DNA of 64,000 nucleotides from Nostoc sp. CHAB 5824 (GTDB lineage Bacteria > Cyanobacteriota > Cyanobacteriia > Cyanobacteriales > Nostocaceae), in NCBI RefSeq assembly GCF_020829665.1, contig NZ_JAIVFT010000013.1:142922-206921 (forward strand). The letters are read 5' to 3'. Shown here one piece after another: positions 1-10,008 of this stretch. Made by a program: the position numbers and the translations under genes. How positions within the stretch are numbered: position 1 is the stretch's first letter; each line of letters starts with the position of its first letter. The notes beneath the pieces are model-generated. The model was not told the origin of the DNA. It did no database searches and was given only the letters and a program-made list of their open reading frames with translations.

Positions 1-184
1 TCACTTGTAAAAATAAATAATGTAAATTGTGGTGTCTTTTTATCAAGTGCAATGCACCACAATTCCAGAGGCAATTCGGAAATAAAATCTAAAGATAACT
101 GAATCTTGATTTACTCAGGAATAGGCTAATAATTTCAGTGGATTTATAGCAATCCTATTTGAGTGGTGAAAATTCTCAGTGTCC

Positions 185-218
185 AGATCCCCGACTTCTT
201 TAAAGAAGTCGGGGATCT
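185..218. repeat. 34-nt perfect palindrome
   Basis: Two 17-nt arms (starting AGATCCCCGACTTCTTT) form a perfect inverted repeat with no spacer, followed on the plus strand by CTAACTTTT. It could fold as a strong hairpin or terminator, but no plus-strand gene ends just before it. It looks like a dispersed intergenic repeat of the kind common in Nostocales. Confidence 0.7.
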
Positions 219-326
219 AACTTTTCACGATATATAGTTTAATTTGTGAACATAAGTCATAATTTTAATAAATATTGTGTAAGCAAAGAATTTATTGAAC
301 TCTTCTAAAAAACAAGGAATTTATAA

Positions 327-695
327 ATGATTGATTCTCTTATTTTATTATTTCTAATGTTCTTGGCTATTCCCTTTGCTATTGCTCAGATTATGCCTAA
401 CAAAAAGTGGCTAATAGCTTATACTATTTTTTTTGGAACCTTAGCTATTGCGCTGTATTATAATCACTTAACAACGCCAAGCTATCGGCAAGGAAATGGT
501 TTTTCTTACATTTTTGGAAAAGCAGCTGCTTGTTTATTTAATACATCAATAATTGTAGGAATTATTAATAGAGCTACTGTGCTATACTTGAGGTCAATAA
601 ATGTTACAATTAACATTTGGTTAATAGTTAGCTTAATTTTGCTCAATCTGATACTTATTATACTTATGTTTCTTGGATTGATGATAGTCTATTGA
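327..695 (+). CDS. small integral membrane protein, unknown function
   Basis: A 122-residue, very hydrophobic protein with about four predicted membrane segments (roughly residues 3-21, 28-45, 63-82 and 95-120) joined by short polar loops. An AAGGA-like ribosome site lies 7-9 nt before the ATG. I recognise no family motif. It is AT-rich and stands alone, 250 nt from a convergent methyltransferase gene. Function unknown. Confidence 0.55.
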   Translation: MIDSLILLFLMFLAIPFAIAQIMPNKKWLIAYTIFFGTLAIALYYNHLTTPSYRQGNGFSYIFGKAAACLFNTSIIVGIINRATVLYLRSINVTINIWLIVSLILLNLILIILMFLGLMIVY

Positions 696-944
696 TTGAG
701 TAAATATTAAGCAGAGTGTGTTACGGTTATGCAAGTATTTAAGAGTTCTAAAAAGTCGAGATTAGCTGTAATGCACCAGATATATTGCTGCGTTAAGCAT
801 TGCTATAACTATTGCGTAATCATCGCTCAATAAAGTTAATCTTAATTTTGTAGCGATCGCTTTTCTTTCTACTTGACAAAATTTTGAGTAATAACGCACA
901 TACTGCGATCGCACTCATTGAACAAGAGTGCGATCCTATTGCTT

Positions 945-1592
945 TTAACCTTTTGAATTTTTCAGCAGGAATTGACAACCACATAAAAACGGGTTTGGAC
1001 TGTCTGTGCGATCGTCCGCAAGCACTTCAATGGGAAGCTTACTGTTATAAATCAATTCGTCATAATCCATCAATGCATTCCACTTGATTTTGCCAGTCGG
1101 GAAGCCTAGCTGTGAAGTAGCATCAAATATTAATTCTTGCCATTTATAAAACTCTGGATCTTGCGATTTGCAGTAATCGAGAATGGCAATAAATGCACCA
1201 GGCTTGGTAACTCGGAGAATTTCCTCAAGAGCACGGACTGGATCGCTAACGACACAGAGAGTATATCCCGACGCTGCTGCATCAAAGCTATTATCAGGAA
1301 AATCAAGATTGCACATATCCGATACCTTGAAGGTAATGTCTGCGGATACGCGCTTTTTACGTGCTTCATCCAGCATCTTCTCAGAAAGATCAACACCGAC
1401 GACATGCACGCCTTCAGGGTAGGCTGAAAGATTAAGACCTGTTCCTACCGCAGCATCTAGTACGGTTTGTCCTGGCTTCAGCTGCAAAGAAGCAATTAGA
1501 GGTTCGCGCTCGATGTGCCAGTAACGCTTCATAATTGCGTCATAATCCACTGCGCCCTGATCGTAGGTTTCAATCACCTGATTTATCTGCAT
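945..1592 (-). CDS. class I SAM-dependent methyltransferase
   Basis: 215 residues with the Rossmann-type SAM-binding motif I (VLDAAVGTGLNL, about residues 44-55), an acidic motif after the second strand (VGVDLSEKML) and a post-motif FDAAASGYTL segment, as in the Methyltransf_11 (UbiE/BioC-like) group. The substrate cannot be told from sequence; small-molecule or lipid/quinone methylation is common in this group. The ATG at 1592 opens the frame. It sits apart from other genes and is followed on the same strand by nothing obvious. Confidence 0.8.
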   Translation of the reverse strand: MQINQVIETYDQGAVDYDAIMKRYWHIEREPLIASLQLKPGQTVLDAAVGTGLNLSAYPEGVHVVGVDLSEKMLDEARKKRVSADITFKVSDMCNLDFPDNSFDAAASGYTLCVVSDPVRALEEILRVTKPGAFIAILDYCKSQDPEFYKWQELIFDATSQLGFPTGKIKWNALMDYDELIYNSKLPIEVLADDRTDSPNPFLCGCQFLLKNSKG

Positions 1593-1719
1593 AAATTCCT
1601 CAACAAATAGGACTACTGATTTTAACCATTTGTCAAACCGGATTGCTATATGTTAGAGTCCAAACTTTGTATACTGTAATAATACTTAGATAATTCGACA
1701 ATTCCAAATCAGTATCAAG

Positions 1720-3918
1720 TTAAACCACTCCATGAACCTTTAGCCGGAGAGGAACCTGAATGATAAACTCGGTTCCTTTTCCAGAAGTTGAGAAGCACTC
1801 CAGTTTGCCACCATGTTTTTCTGTGACGATTTGGTAGCTGATAGACATACCCATCCCAGTTCCTTTACCAATGGGTTTGGTGGTGAAAAAGGGATCGAAT
1901 ATTCGTTGCTGAAATTCTTTAGAAATACCAACTCCGTTATCAGCGATCGCCACTTCTACCCAGGTTGAATTAACTACGGATGTCCGAATCTTAATTCGAC
2001 TGGGATTATCCCTGATCTCCTGATAGGTAAGCTTGGTATTGCTTTCTTCTAACGCATCAATCGCATTCACTAAAATATTCATAAACACCTGGTTGAGTTG
2101 TCCGGCATAGCAATCTACTAGGGGTATATTCCCATAGTCTTTGATCACCTCAATTTCAGGTTGTTCTGGTTTAGCTTTGAGACGGTGTTGCAAAATCATC
2201 AGGGTACTGTCGATGCCCTCATGAATATCGACGCTTTTGAATTCTGCTTCGTCCATGCGGGAGAAATTCCGCAGCGACAGTACAATTTGGCGAATGCGAT
2301 CAGTGCCCACTTTCATAGAAGACAACATTTTCGGCAAGTCTGACTGCAAAAACTCTAGATCCATGTCTTCGGCAGCAATTTGAATTTCCGGAACAGGATT
2401 AGAATTATGCTCCTGATACAACTGCACAAGCGTTAATAAATCCTGGGTATATTCTTGCACATGATTGAGATTGCCATGAATAAAGTTGACTGGATTATTA
2501 ATTTCGTGTGCAACTCCAGCAACTAGTTGTCCCAGGCTAGACATTTTTTCACTTTGAATAACTTGAGATTGAGTGCGCTGCAATTCCTCTAATGCATTTT
2601 TGAGTTCAGTAGTGCGTTCTTCTACCCGATCTTCTAGTTCTTCCTTGCTTTTCTCTAAGGCAGTAAACGATTCATGCAGTTGCCCTGCCATGTGGTTGAA
2701 AGAGTTGGATAGGGTATTAAGTTCTCGGATACCGCTAGTTTCTACTGTCTGATCTAAATTGCCAGATGCCATTGCTTCACTTGCCCAATTCAGGCGCAGA
2801 ATCGGGCGTACAATCCAATGAGAGGTGAACACGCCCATCACTGAGGCAACCAACAATGCGCCAAAACAAAGTGCGATCGTGGTATGCGTGTTGGCATTAA
2901 TTTGCGCCATGAATACGTTTTCTGGCACACTCACTACCACTAGCCAATCTAAGCCATACTTGTCATGCCAAGGTACAACATCGACAAAATGGCGTTTTCC
3001 TTGCACTTCAAGCTGAAAATCTGTGTCTTTAGTGATGGAAGCAAATCCGTTGAAAGTTTGGAGGTATTTGGCAATGTTCTGGATCATTGGATTGGCACTG
3101 TCGATCGCCCGCAATCTTTGAATATTTTGATTAACGATGGTAAAGGGCTTTTCTGTAGCAGAACTGGCGACTAATGTGCCATCCCGCTCTAAAAGGAATA
3201 CCTCCCCAGACTGACTAACATCTAAACTGCGTAAAAAATCGCCGAGTTTCAGCAGGTGAATGTCCGTTGCAATCATTCCCAACAACCGATTTTGCGAATC
3301 ATAAATCGGACGACTGGCAGAGGCAGTAATGTAGGGCCCTGTTGGCGTATTTATGGTCACAATCTTTCCCCAAATAGGTTTGCCAGCGGCGATGGATTGG
3401 GTATACCAAGATTCGCTGAAATTGTTCCAAGTCCATCGAGCATTCACCTGAGTTCGATTACCTTGATTATCTGTGGTATATGTAGAAGTATTATTGGGAA
3501 TCTTGGCAGTCCAATCATCAATAGTAATCGTCTTGCCATCATAACGAGCAGCTCCAAGCCCCTCACCTGTGGTTAACCCGATACCAATATAAGTCAGGTC
3601 ATACGCCTGCATCTGATCCCAGAAATACTTGCCAAGAGTTTGGCGATCGCGTACATTTAACATTCCCCTGCGGATAGCATCTGCGTTAATCTGATTGAGC
3701 GTTTGCGGAACGGAAAGATGAGACTTCAAATGTTCATCCACTACATCGCTGGTACGATCCATTAACTGCCCTGCTAGGTCGTTAACTGCTCTTTGTCCAT
3801 TTTTAAAAGACAAATAACCCACTAAACTTACCGCTGCAAAAATTTGGATGAGGAAGGGAACAACAAGAACAATCTGTAATGGTAACGCTTTACCTTTGCT
3901 AAGATAGTGAATTTTCAT
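1720..3918 (-). CDS. sensor histidine kinase (Cache-HAMP-HisKA-HATPase)
   Basis: 732 residues. An N-terminal membrane helix (about 13-35) is followed by a large extracytoplasmic double-Cache sensor domain, a second membrane helix (about 346-370), a HAMP linker, a coiled coil (about 420-460), a HisKA domain with the phospho-acceptor His in VAHEINNPVNF, and a HATPase_c domain with N box (NILVNAIDALEE), G1 (DNGVGI) and G2 (GKGTGMGMSI). This is a complete membrane-bound two-component kinase that probably senses a small ligand through the Cache domain. No response regulator gene lies next to it, so the partner is unknown (orphan kinase, usual in cyanobacteria). Confidence 0.92.
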   Translation of the reverse strand: MKIHYLSKGKALPLQIVLVVPFLIQIFAAVSLVGYLSFKNGQRAVNDLAGQLMDRTSDVVDEHLKSHLSVPQTLNQINADAIRRGMLNVRDRQTLGKYFWDQMQAYDLTYIGIGLTTGEGLGAARYDGKTITIDDWTAKIPNNTSTYTTDNQGNRTQVNARWTWNNFSESWYTQSIAAGKPIWGKIVTINTPTGPYITASASRPIYDSQNRLLGMIATDIHLLKLGDFLRSLDVSQSGEVFLLERDGTLVASSATEKPFTIVNQNIQRLRAIDSANPMIQNIAKYLQTFNGFASITKDTDFQLEVQGKRHFVDVVPWHDKYGLDWLVVVSVPENVFMAQINANTHTTIALCFGALLVASVMGVFTSHWIVRPILRLNWASEAMASGNLDQTVETSGIRELNTLSNSFNHMAGQLHESFTALEKSKEELEDRVEERTTELKNALEELQRTQSQVIQSEKMSSLGQLVAGVAHEINNPVNFIHGNLNHVQEYTQDLLTLVQLYQEHNSNPVPEIQIAAEDMDLEFLQSDLPKMLSSMKVGTDRIRQIVLSLRNFSRMDEAEFKSVDIHEGIDSTLMILQHRLKAKPEQPEIEVIKDYGNIPLVDCYAGQLNQVFMNILVNAIDALEESNTKLTYQEIRDNPSRIKIRTSVVNSTWVEVAIADNGVGISKEFQQRIFDPFFTTKPIGKGTGMGMSISYQIVTEKHGGKLECFSTSGKGTEFIIQVPLRLKVHGVV

Positions 3919-4013
3919 TGGAAATTAGAAGTTGATGCTAATCTGATTTCCTTCTATAGTTCCCAAGATGCCCACATACTAACCTTTGTTTACATTTTTT
4001 TGTCAAGCGATAG

Positions 4014-4041
4014 GGTGCGTTGTCGCAAAGCGCAACGCACC
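4014..4041. repeat. dispersed GGTGCGTTG hairpin repeat
   Basis: GGTGCGTTG and its complement CAACGCACC are separated by 10 nt. A half copy of the same repeat appears at about 7402-7425. This is a short intergenic palindromic repeat; no function is visible. Confidence 0.55.
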
Positions 4042-4252
4042 ATCATAGTCTTAGTTAGCTACAATTACTAACAAATAAATATTTTGATAAAACAGCGATG
4101 TCTACGATGGTCACGTAGCTCTGCCGTACCACTTCCCTACGGGACGCTACGCGATCGTGGAAGCAAACTACGCAAAGCGTCTCGTAGAGAAGTGCGGGCT
4201 GCGCCTACGCAATTATTTAGGTTTGACAAAATTTTGAGTACTAAGGCACATC

Positions 4253-4678
4253 TTAATTTGTCGCTACCGTTTTCTTTCCATTCTTGCCCTCCACACTGGC
4301 AACGAATGACGGTTGCTCATCACTGGAAGTTGGCAGTTCGCCTCGCAGTCCCTTACGACGCAGATTTTTAGGAACTCCTCCCGCCATGCTGTACTCTACA
4401 CTGCTTTTACCATATCGAGTCCCAACTGCCATCAGCATATGCTCTGTCATATCTCCCAACTCGTCTTCTGTTTCCAGCATTTCACGATACAACTTATCCA
4501 AACTGGAGAGAGCGCTGTTGTAGGCATTTTCTCTAGCTCGCATTCTCTCGATCAGAGTTGAGAAAACAGGTAAGGTGAGTCCATTGCCTAAATCTAAACT
4601 CGGATCAATTGAGTTTATGCCAGCCGCACGACGCACTGCTCTTTCTAACACTACAGAAGTTCTTTTTCTCCGAGCCAT
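4253..4678 (-). CDS. conserved hypothetical protein, 141 aa
   Basis: No known domain recognised. The N-terminus is basic (MARRKRTSVVLERAVRR), the middle is a predicted long helix (about 40-80), and the C-terminus is Gly/Lys-rich and probably disordered. The stretch MTEHMLMAVGTRYGKSSVEY resembles LTEQVDDTLMAVGSEA in the 158-aa protein at 38677-39153, so the two may be distant paralogues. Soluble, no signal peptide. Function unknown. Confidence 0.55.
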   Translation of the reverse strand: MARRKRTSVVLERAVRRAAGINSIDPSLDLGNGLTLPVFSTLIERMRARENAYNSALSSLDKLYREMLETEDELGDMTEHMLMAVGTRYGKSSVEYSMAGGVPKNLRRKGLRGELPTSSDEQPSFVASVEGKNGKKTVATN

Positions 4679-4818
4679 GATCTACACCTTGTAATCCAAT
4701 ATGGGTAATATTATTTACCTTAAATAATTTACGTATAGATTAGCCTGAGAGAATTCCGGCAAATCTGCAATGGCTTTTGCTACATAGGGATAATTACAGT
4801 AGATTGCGCGAACTACTT

Positions 4819-5053
4819 AAATGAGAAAGCAAACTGGGGTTTGAGAAAGTAAAAGCTGCTTTTGCTTGCGGAAAACACCAAAATGAGAAAGCAAACTGGG
4901 ATTTGAGAAAGTAAAAGCTGCTTTTGCTTGCGGAAAACACCAAAATGAGAAAGCAAACTGGGGTTTGAGAAAGTAAAAGCTGCTTTTGCTTGCGGAAAAC
5001 ACCAAAATGAGAAAGCAAACTGGGGTTTGAGAAAGTAAAAGCTTCTTTTGCTA
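4819..5053. repeat. 62-bp tandem repeat, about four copies
   Basis: Units start with AAATGAGAAAGC at 4819, 4881, 4943 and 5005, exactly 62 bp apart, and are almost identical; the last is cut short. Because 62 is not a multiple of three, the long open frames seen on the minus strand cycle through all frames and are not evidence of a protein. Each unit contains AGCTGCTTTTGCTT with partial inverted symmetry. Confidence 0.9.
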
Positions 5054-5705
5054 ACTAAATTCGACTTTATTTATATTTTTGTGCTGTAATGACCTTGGAA
5101 AGGCTACGGTGTACACACAAGTCTGAAATAGCTGATTAACCAAAGTTTTACTCCACCCTAACCCTCCCCTTATAAAGGGGAGGGCACCAAATTTCCTATT
5201 TCCCCCCAATAAACGGGGGGATTAAGGGGGGTAATTTGACTTGTATATACACCGTAGGCTTAAAAAGGGGGGAATTAAAGTCTTGTGCCCCCTTTTTAAG
5301 GGAGTTGGGGGATCTAAAACTACGGTAAATTGAGTGTTTGAGTTTAAGTTGACACGTATGCAACATGTTGTGCCCCTACGATTATCTGTACCTCACCTTG
5401 GCGTAGCCTCTCGTAGAGAAATTGCAATCTGCTGTATATCAAGGGTGATTACTAAAGCTCGGTTCTAGGTGAACCGAGCATTGATTTATATTTTATTTGA
5501 TGATCATCATGGCGCTTAGAGGATATTTTAAAAGTCCCGAAAGTTATAATTTTTCAGTTCTGCCTGGGTTAAGTACAACGCCAAATTCAGGTTTTAGCTA
5601 TGTACTAAAATTATTTGCTGTGCTAACTATGAGAGCAAAAAACCCTTTTAAAACATCATCTTAGACAAGCGCGATTGCTTTTGTATTAAGACAAAGAAAG
5701 AAATT
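5054..5705. other. intergenic region rich in inverted repeats
   Basis: No gene seen. It holds CT/GA-rich palindromic blocks around 5157-5310 (CCTCCCCTTATAAAGGGGAGG type and AACGGGGGGATTAAGGGGGG type) and a short dispersed repeat GTAGCCTCTCGTAGAGA near 5405. These are typical remnants of miniature repeats in filamentous cyanobacteria. Confidence 0.5.
5457..5479 (-). terminator. hairpin, possible OCP terminator
   Basis: GCTCGGTT and AACCGAGC form a perfect 8-bp stem with a 7-nt loop; on the minus strand it is followed by TTTAGT. It lies 227 nt after the OCP stop codon, in the right direction, but lacks a long U-run, so the assignment is tentative. Confidence 0.4.
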
Positions 5706-6665
5706 TTACTTGCGAGTTAGATTAAGCAGTTCTTTGGGAGAAGCAAGTAAGTCAATAGCCACGAAGTAAATTTGACCTTGAGGATCGAGTAAAAATCGCC
5801 AAGCAATGTTCATCCCAACATTACCTCCAAACCAAGGAGTTTCGACCGTACCAGTAACCTTATGCTGTGTATAACCATCTTCTATAGTTTCCGAAACGCC
5901 TTTGGTTGGCTTCATCACTAACCCTTGTCCCTCATCTCTTAGGTAGGAAGTGATAGCTTCTCGACCAACAATTGGTTTTTGGAAGGGTGGTTGCAGCGCA
6001 CCATTGTTAGCAAATAAAGCAACAGCAGCTTCAAAGTTATCTGCATTCATGGCTTCAATGTATTTCAGCACTGTTGGTTCTGTAACTCCCTCAATAGTAA
6101 ATTGGGGACTTAGGGATGCACGTGGGAACTTAAAGTTTATGACTTGTGCCTGTTTTTTATCAGCCAGAGACGGATCAAACCCCATATCTACTACAGTATT
6201 GCGTAGTACAGTAATTTGCTGACTCTGATCGATTTTCTGAACAGCTTCTAGTACTGCTTTAACTTGAGTTGACATTTGATAGCCAACTGGCATAGGAGCG
6301 ACGATACCCTGTTTCATCCACTCTCCTAACTGCCACCAGAATCCTAGCTTGGCGTTGACACCAAAGTATGCATAAGAACGGCTGATAGGAGTATCAGCAT
6401 TACTCGCTAAATCTCTCATTAATTGCGTTTGTTCTTCATGAGACATCTGCTTAATTTCGTTGAATATACCTTCCATTAATTGGAGATTGGCTTTTCCGGG
6501 AGCAGCTGGAGTAATTGTACGACCTAGTTCAGCGTAAGCATACCAGAGAAATGCCAGTTGCTCGTCAATGTTGAGTTCAGCAAACATTGCTGTAGTGGCT
6601 GGAACAGCATCTGCCACTTGAGTGCTAGAGAAAATATTGCGTGCGGATTCGATAGTATAACTCAT
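5706..6665 (-). CDS. ocp: orange carotenoid protein (OCP)
   Basis: 319 residues, the usual full length. The N-terminal all-helical carotenoid-binding domain (about 1-165) keeps Trp41 and Tyr44 at the positions known from Synechocystis OCP and the LRNTVVDMGFD segment carrying the conserved Arg near 155. The C-terminal NTF2-like domain (about 190-319) has the family blocks ALQPPFQKPIVG, TPWFGGNVGMNIAWRF and IDLLASPKELLNL. OCP binds a keto-carotenoid, is photoactivated by blue-green light and quenches phycobilisomes at the thylakoid surface. No fluorescence recovery protein gene is next to it, and the linker differs from OCP1, so an OCP2-type is possible but not certain. If 1-20390 lies inside a nifD element (see 20391), this gene would leave the chromosome in heterocysts. 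Confidence 0.95.
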   Translation of the reverse strand: MSYTIESARNIFSSTQVADAVPATTAMFAELNIDEQLAFLWYAYAELGRTITPAAPGKANLQLMEGIFNEIKQMSHEEQTQLMRDLASNADTPISRSYAYFGVNAKLGFWWQLGEWMKQGIVAPMPVGYQMSTQVKAVLEAVQKIDQSQQITVLRNTVVDMGFDPSLADKKQAQVINFKFPRASLSPQFTIEGVTEPTVLKYIEAMNADNFEAAVALFANNGALQPPFQKPIVGREAITSYLRDEGQGLVMKPTKGVSETIEDGYTQHKVTGTVETPWFGGNVGMNIAWRFLLDPQGQIYFVAIDLLASPKELLNLTRK

Positions 6666-7556
6666 GCTTGTTACCCTAAATATTTACCTATTCAGTAGTT
6701 GCTTTCGGCTACATTTTGCAGCTTGGGGGATAAATCTAGGGCATTTTTCTTGGATGTCACAATTATCCCTAGATATTTAAATCCGAATTATTATTCACTA
6801 CTCTGGCATCATAACTGGTAAACATTAACAAAAGACTAAGATTTATAAGATTTATTTGATGAATATCATTGAATGAAATGTATATCTACTATTTATTTTC
6901 AATTTATGGTCTAGTAAAAGTAATTTTTAAAAAAACAGATCCTTCTAAAGGAATACATGTAACTGTATAGCATCTATCTTTATAAATAAATATATCTAGT
7001 ATTTGAACTTTTTCGGCAAGAAAAATAGAATTTGGTAATTGCTTAAATTAGTTTTTTTAATTACCGTATGGATTGCAGCAAATTTATGTTTAGCCGTAGG
7101 TTGGGCTAAATAAAGTGAAGTCTGTCTAATGCAAACCCTCGGTTCGTTTATTAGTAAAATGCAAGTTACAATTTTTTTGCGATCGCCCTTTAGTTAGGGG
7201 ATATAGGACTAATAATTGATTTCTGAAAAAGCTCGGTACAGCTCGAAAAGCCTAATTTCTTATTCCCTACTCCCTACTGCCTACTCCCCGCCCACGTAGG
7301 TAATTTCAAAAACCAAATACGATTCCTATAGTTCTGGCTCAATCTTTTTGCATAACATGAGTTCATTATTTTAGCTTCAAATATGACTACACCTTTCAAG
7401 TAGGGTGCGTTGTCGCAACACATCATGATCTCAAACATTCCAAATATCTAACGCAAGGGGAACATCACTATTGCCATCCTAATAACCGTAAATCCTCTGT
7501 TGAGGTATATAAAAGGTTGTATAGAATAGTGTTTACTGGCACTAAGACTATAAAAA
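6666..7556. other. intergenic region between OCP and a secreted-protein gene
   Basis: About 890 nt, AT-rich, no open frame worth calling on either strand. It must contain the OCP promoter (near 6666-6850) and the promoter of the plus-strand gene at 7557. A half copy of the GGTGCGTTG repeat lies near 7402 and CCCTACTCCCTACTGCCTACTCCCC (heptamer-type repeat) near 7266-7290. Confidence 0.5.
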
Positions 7557-8222
7557 ATGATGCGGAAAAGTCCACTTGTGATTATTGCTGCGCCAATTGC
7601 AACAATTGCTGTCGTTGTAGCCAGTAAGTACTTTCTTACGGCAGCAAAATGTGAGAACCAGATAGTTACTTTAAGCCTGCCTCAAATTAAACTCCCTTAC
7701 AAAACTGAAGATGGTCGAGCCTTGAGTATGGATGGCATTCCAAGGGGACGCTTTCAAATCTCTGCCGACAGTGAAATTACTCAAATTGAGTTAAGTGCTG
7801 TCATGCTTGATCCCAGCCAAAATTTGATCAAGCAGGTTTTAATGATTGGAGGTAATTTTCCTGATGTTGCAGAGTTTGAATTGTCTGATCGATTCAGGCG
7901 AAAAATTATTAGACCAGCTAAAGTGATTGACCGCATCGTTGTACAACCATCAGGCTCTAATACTAACTTTATCTATCTATTTGCTCCACCCGAAGTTACC
8001 CGATGGAATGGAAGCAGAATTGTTTCAATTGAGTTAGATAACTCTATTCCCATAGATCACTTATCTGTTCGCAGGGCAAGTACACAATCAAAAAAATGGG
8101 TAGAAGGAGTATTTGTCAGAACTAACGGACAAATTAAACTTGGATATGCTCGTAAAAATGAAAGAGAAGAATACAAAGCTACCTATGTTTATGGTGTGTC
8201 TGATGCTTGTCCAAAAGAATAA
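7557..8222 (+). CDS. exported or membrane-anchored protein, unknown
   Basis: 221 residues with a basic start (MMRKS) and one hydrophobic segment (about 6-30), then a globular, beta-rich domain with no recognised motif. Only two cysteines remain outside the anchor (about 32 and 218), near the two ends of the domain, so a disulfide in the periplasm is possible. The next ATG is 3 nt downstream. Function unknown; no operon partner. Confidence 0.6.
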   Translation: MMRKSPLVIIAAPIATIAVVVASKYFLTAAKCENQIVTLSLPQIKLPYKTEDGRALSMDGIPRGRFQISADSEITQIELSAVMLDPSQNLIKQVLMIGGNFPDVAEFELSDRFRRKIIRPAKVIDRIVVQPSGSNTNFIYLFAPPEVTRWNGSRIVSIELDNSIPIDHLSVRRASTQSKKWVEGVFVRTNGQIKLGYARKNEREEYKATYVYGVSDACPKE

Positions 8223-8282
8223 AAAGTTTTGCTTTGCAACGTGTTATTTTAATGTAGCTAGTTGCAATTTCACATTAACAAA

Positions 8283-8357
8283 GTGAGCGACGCCGATAGC
8301 GAAGCGTTAGCGAGTCTTGCCTACGGCACGCTGCGCGAACGAGCGTCATAGCCCGTC
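8283..8357. repeat. dispersed GCGTTAGCGAG / CGTCGTAG repeat
   Basis: GC-rich, imperfectly palindromic block (GAAGCGTTAGCGAGTC ... GCGCGAACGAGCGTC). Related blocks occur near 4100-4205, 9335-9365, 16295-16320, 16418-16500, 17245-17275, 20352-20385 and 63430-63560, always between genes except where one forms the foreign tail of nifD. Probable interspersed repeat family; no gene. Confidence 0.55.
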
Positions 8358-8385
8358 GTAAATATCGCTTATCAAATCGTCAATC

Positions 8386-9066
8386 CTACCTGGACTGTAT
8401 TAAATAATTGATTATACCTAAAATTATTATATGAGCCGGGTAGAACACATAGAACCATCTAGCCCGTGAACCTTGTTTACCATTGAATCGAAGAACAATG
8501 AACCCTGCAAAAATTGCCCAAACTTGAAATATATAATTCATAGATAGAATTACTAAAATAAAGTGCAAGATGCACCAGTAGAGCAACCATACTATGGGCC
8601 TCAATTTGTCTATTAGAGACATCAATAAAATTACTCCAATCCCATATCCTCCATACTCAAAGCCCAAACCTTCAGAAACCGCTGCACACAATCCAATAAT
8701 TATGAATTGCTGCCATAATTGCGGATATAGCTTTACTAAGCGCAACATTACAAGTCCAAGAAGAAGCGTGAAGAGAATATTAAGTGAAAACCGCTGGAAA
8801 ACAACAGTATAGATTGGCTGAGATATAATTGCTGTAATTAATAGCCTGCTTCCATAGCGGTACACATTTTGGGTATGTTTTTCGCCTTTAGCCAGAAGCC
8901 ATGCAAAGAGAGGAAAGCTCAATCGCCCAAAAAAGTGCAATGTTAATAACTCTGGCATTAGCAAATAGCACACATGATCCATAACCATGAACACTGCTGC
9001 TAAGATTTTAATGCTGAAAGCTGAAAGTTTAATCATAACGTTGAGTTTTACCGTCAAAATTGCCAA
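8386..9066 (-). CDS. TraX-family membrane protein
   Basis: 226 residues, about seven or eight membrane segments, with the family-like start MIKLSAFSIKILAAVFMVMDHV, the FGRLSFPLFAWLLAKG block and a GYGIGVILLMSL segment. TraX of F plasmid acetylates pilin, but chromosomal members are mostly of unknown substrate (putative acyltransferases). The second Met (position 11, base 9036) matches where family members start and may be the true start; neither Met has a clear ribosome site. No conjugation genes are near. Confidence 0.75.
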   Translation of the reverse strand: MAILTVKLNVMIKLSAFSIKILAAVFMVMDHVCYLLMPELLTLHFFGRLSFPLFAWLLAKGEKHTQNVYRYGSRLLITAIISQPIYTVVFQRFSLNILFTLLLGLVMLRLVKLYPQLWQQFIIIGLCAAVSEGLGFEYGGYGIGVILLMSLIDKLRPIVWLLYWCILHFILVILSMNYIFQVWAIFAGFIVLRFNGKQGSRARWFYVFYPAHIIILGIINYLIQSR

Positions 9067-9389
9067 ATAGGTTCTTAACGATTCCTTGCTGGTTCAAAAA
9101 AATATCCCTTTCTTGGGAGTTGCCTAAACTTTTAACGCCAATCCGCCGCTAAACGAGAACGTTAACTTGCTGGGTTGACTGTGGCTCCCAACCTACCCAT
9201 AGATTCATAAAGCCGATGAATGAAAATCAAGATTTCTAATTTTTATTTGGTAAGAGTAATAAAAGAGCGCTACTAAATACTAGCAATTTGATAACATTAA
9301 CAAAGTTGATGATTGTCTACGACCCAAATTAGGCGATGTCTACGACGGGCTAACGCCTACGCCCTCTTCAGCAGATTGGCAAAAACACT

Positions 9390-9968
9390 ATGGCAAAGCG
9401 TAAGAAAAGCAATCTCCAATGGATAAAAGAAACGCTTGAACTAAAACCTGACCATCGCTGGGAATCTCCATCAGGCTACAAGATTTTTGTAGGAGATCGA
9501 GGCGCTGTTCGCTTCAATGTTCCCCAGGATTGGTTTTTTGAGCCACAAGAGAAATCTTTCAAGTTCCTCGATAAAAAACCACCTAACGATGATTGTTGTC
9601 TGGAAGTATCTTTCAATCGTCTGCCACCCAATGACTGGAGCCAGTTTCCGCTAAAAGCCACGTTGAAGAAAGTCCTGGAAGACGACAGCCGCAACATCAT
9701 TGCCAAGGGAGAAATTTTTACTGTCAAGCGTCAAACTGCCAGAATTGTGTGGACAGAGATGAAGTTCATTGATACTCAGGAAGAACCACGGGAAGCTTTT
9801 TCGCGGACTTGCATTGGTTTGGGGTCAAATGTTCAGTGCTTGATTACATTCGATTATTGGGTAGATCAAGCAGAGCCGCTAATACCTATTTGGGATGAAG
9901 TGATGCGTAGTCTCACATTAGGGTTATATATCCGTGACCCAATGACTGGCCTGGCTTTTCCAGACTGA
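9390..9968 (+). CDS. conserved hypothetical protein, 192 aa
   Basis: Soluble protein with a basic start, mixed alpha/beta composition and several Trp/Phe/Pro-rich blocks (FNVPQDWFFEP, FDYWVDQAEPLIPIWDEVMRSLTLG). The C-terminal part is typical of proteins with a DUF1795/PsbP-like layout, but I cannot confirm that. It ends 41 nt before the P-loop kinase gene on the same strand, so the two may be cotranscribed. Confidence 0.6.
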   Translation: MAKRKKSNLQWIKETLELKPDHRWESPSGYKIFVGDRGAVRFNVPQDWFFEPQEKSFKFLDKKPPNDDCCLEVSFNRLPPNDWSQFPLKATLKKVLEDDSRNIIAKGEIFTVKRQTARIVWTEMKFIDTQEEPREAFSRTCIGLGSNVQCLITFDYWVDQAEPLIPIWDEVMRSLTLGLYIRDPMTGLAFPD

Positions 9969-10008
9969 AGCGCAAAAATCATTGCTCAAACTTCCTTGGC
10001 AAATATCA

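Noticed and set aside
4794..5018. Minus-strand open frames with repeated FSFWCFPQAKAAF
   Set aside because: Created by the 62-bp tandem repeat; the period is not a multiple of three and no start site or family exists.
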